DNA from: an uncultured Flavobacteriales bacterium
GTDB lineage: Bacteria; Bacteroidota; Bacteroidia; Flavobacteriales; JBLHRE01
Reading direction: 5' to 3'
NCBI GenBank assembly: GCA_937139155.1
Contig: CAKZPI010000001.1
Span: 62,001 to 126,000, forward strand
DNA: 64,000 bases
Shown: positions 62,197-64,000 of the stretch, in pieces
How the letters are laid out: each line of letters begins with the position of its first letter
How positions within the stretch are numbered: the first letter of the stretch is position 1
Notes under the pieces: generated by a model
Databases searched by the model: none
What the model was told of the DNA's origin: nothing
What the model saw: the letters and a program-made list of their open reading frames with translations, nothing else
Made by a program: the position numbers and the translations under genes

Positions 62197-62897
62197 TCGG
62201 GCTCATCCCCTTTATTGGGGACGTCCAAATATTCCATGTCAACCATTCCAAATAAGATAGGTGTATCAAGATGAAATCTTGTTTCATCCGGTTCCTCAAG
62301 GTTAAAATCAAAGGTAAGGGAGGCGTTTGAAACCTGTTTCGTGCGTAGTTTAACCTGACCAGGTTTATATCCGGGATAATTAGCAACCAATTTGATTTTT
62401 GAATTTACTTCCACCCAAGTGGAGAATTCATACGCTCCGTCAGGGTCCGTTGTAAGTCCGACAATCAAATTCTCTTTATGGTATAGGAATATTTCGGCTC
62501 CAGGCAAGAGGGAGCCTTCTAGTCTGACTGTGCCTTTGAATTTAAGGCATGCCTTTTCCTCCCCGGCAGAGGGAACTTGTATTTCACGGTGTGATTCATT
62601 GAGTACGTTGAGTTCCAATTTCGGAGATAGGAAGGAATGAATGGTCGAGTTTGATACTCCTTTCTTCTTCCAATACTCAATAAGTTGATTTCTATTGAAA
62701 ACTCCACAATGAGCTTTTCCTGAATTGCCCAATTCAACCAATTCTTCAAACGATTTATCTCGGTGGTCTTCAACATGTTTAGAACAAGAATCACAATGGA
62801 AACCATTTTCATCCTTATCCATATTCTCTAATGATTCAGGGCAATTGAATTTTAGGTGTAGAATTTTCTTTTCAGGCATGCTCATTTTCCTTGTCAA
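62193..62897 (-). CDS. Hypothetical protein with Cys-containing N-terminus and CarboxypepD_reg-like domain
   Basis: KFNCPESLENMDKDENGFHCDSCSKHV; FKGTVRLEGSLLPGAEIFLYHKENLIVGLTTDPDGAYEFSTWVEV; 4-nt convergent overlap with the ppk1 stop. Confidence 0.65.
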   Translation of the reverse strand: MTRKMSMPEKKILHLKFNCPESLENMDKDENGFHCDSCSKHVEDHRDKSFEELVELGNSGKAHCGVFNRNQLIEYWKKKGVSNSTIHSFLSPKLELNVLNESHREIQVPSAGEEKACLKFKGTVRLEGSLLPGAEIFLYHKENLIVGLTTDPDGAYEFSTWVEVNSKIKLVANYPGYKPGQVKLRTKQVSNASLTFDFNLEEPDETRFHLDTPILFGMVDMEYLDVPNKGDEPD

Positions 62898-63081
62898 TTA
62901 ATTGAATTTCTTGAATTGTGGATCGGGTAGAGCTACAATTTATTAAATCCTTGACGGAAGTCCTAGGCTTTGATTTTTAGAGAAAAGGAGGGGAGTTCAT
63001 GCGGAAAATCGAGGGCTTTCTCTTTCTCTTGTAAATCGGGGCATTTCCACCTAATTTAGCCGTCCGAAAAAACAAGTCATT

Positions 63082-64000
63082 ATGGAAGCACAAGCACCCT
63101 ATAAACCCAAGCATAAAATTAGAGTAGTAACAGCCGCCTCATTGTTTGACGGCCACGATGCTGCCATCAACATCATGCGCCGAATCATCCAGTCTTCAGG
63201 GGCGGAAGTGGTTCATTTAGGGCATGATCGATCGGTTGAAGAGGTTGTGAATTGTGCCATTCAGGAAGACGCCAATGCCATTGCAATGACCTCTTACCAA
63301 GGGGGGCATATGGAGTACTTCAAGTACATGTATGATTTGTTGAACGAGCGAGGAGCAGGCCATATTCGCATCTTCGGAGGTGGAGGAGGCACCATTCTGC
63401 CTGAGGAAATTAAAGAGCTTCACGATTATGGCATCTCCAGAATTTACCACCCAGATGATGGCAGAACAATGGGCCTTCAAGGGATGATCAACGATATGCT
63501 TGAAAAATGTGATTTCCCTACCGGACAAAACCTAAATGGGGAAGTAAACACCCTTGCAGATAAGGATGTAAAAAGCATTGCTCGCATTATTTCTGGAGCA
63601 GAAAATTACCCTGAACAAACCGCGGGCATTCTGGATGAGGTGCATAAACTTGCCGAGGATGTAAAAGCTCCAATTTTGGGTATAACCGGAACGGGAGGAG
63701 CAGGAAAGTCTTCTTTGGTAGACGAACTGGTGCGAAGATTCTTACTTGATTTCAAAGATAAATCCATTGCCATTGTATCGGTTGACCCTTCTAAAAGGAA
63801 GACTGGAGGAGCCTTGCTTGGAGACCGGATTCGGATGAATGCAATCAATAGTCCGAGGGTTTATATGCGTTCACTGGCTACCCGTCAAAGCAATTTGGCC
63901 CTGTCAAAGCATGTAGCGGAGGCCCTTTCCATCCTCAAGGCTGCCAATTACGATTTAATCATTTTGGAAACCTCGGGTATTGGACAATCTGATACCGAAA
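63082..64000 (+). CDS. icmF: Fused acyl-CoA mutase, N-terminal B12-binding + MeaB-like GTPase part (IcmF-type), 3' truncated by window end
   Basis: Read directly (not in ORF track): [56 protein letters not shown]...[20 protein letters not shown]...[22 protein letters not shown]...[12 protein letters not shown]. Confidence 0.92.
   Translation, partial: MEAQAPYKPKHKIRVVTAASLFDGHDAAINIMRRIIQSSGAEVVHLGHDRSVEEVVNCAIQEDANAIAMTSYQGGHMEYFKYMYDLLNERGAGHIRIFGGGGGTILPEEIKELHDYGISRIYHPDDGRTMGLQGMINDMLEKCDFPTGQNLNGEVNTLADKDVKSIARIISGAENYPEQTAGILDEVHKLAEDVKAPILGITGTGGAGKSSLVDELVRRFLLDFKDKSIAIVSVDPSKRKTGGALLGDRIRMNAINSPRVYMRSLATRQSNLALSKHVAEALSILKAANYDLIILETSGIGQSDTE

Overview
This is a 64 kb chromosomal window from a Bacteroidota bacterium, probably flavobacteria-like. 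The taxon is inferred from T9SS sorting domains, Bacteroidota-type promoter motifs and gene order. Most of it is core genome: type III glutamine synthetase (5' truncated by the window), a PorE-like OmpA/TPR/PD40 protein, purM-prfA-pyrF, tandem PspC proteins, an AGCS symporter, a ComEA-like HhH protein, apt, acyl-CoA dehydrogenase, rpsU-xerC-hpf, and tRNA Thr/Tyr/Gly/Thr-tuf-tRNA Trp-secE-nusG-rplKAJL-rpoBC. Past the rpoC/DUF3467 terminator (about 29.4-33.2 kb) is an accessory patch. It holds small coupled ORFs, an IS66 transposase C-terminal remnant, a VapBC-like toxin-antitoxin pair, an orphan Rhs C-terminal tip with a tightly coupled lipoprotein gene, and decayed coding sequence. After it come tandem TM2 proteins, a ~1,570-aa T9SS propeller/PKD protein, cystathionine beta-synthase, an HRDC + UvrD/Fbh1-like helicase pair, and a seven-gene minus-strand run. 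That run (DUF1549/DUF4214-like lipoproteins, a DUF1501 Tat protein, a CX4CH lipoprotein, an Ig-like lipoprotein, a CUB + 7-repeat T9SS type B protein and a LolE-like permease) is my best candidate for an under-described system. The end contains namZ-like DUF1343, an aminotransferase, DUF1573, valS, ppk1 and the 5' part of a fused IcmF-type acyl-CoA mutase that the ORF track misses. All family calls come from reading the translations; no database search was run.
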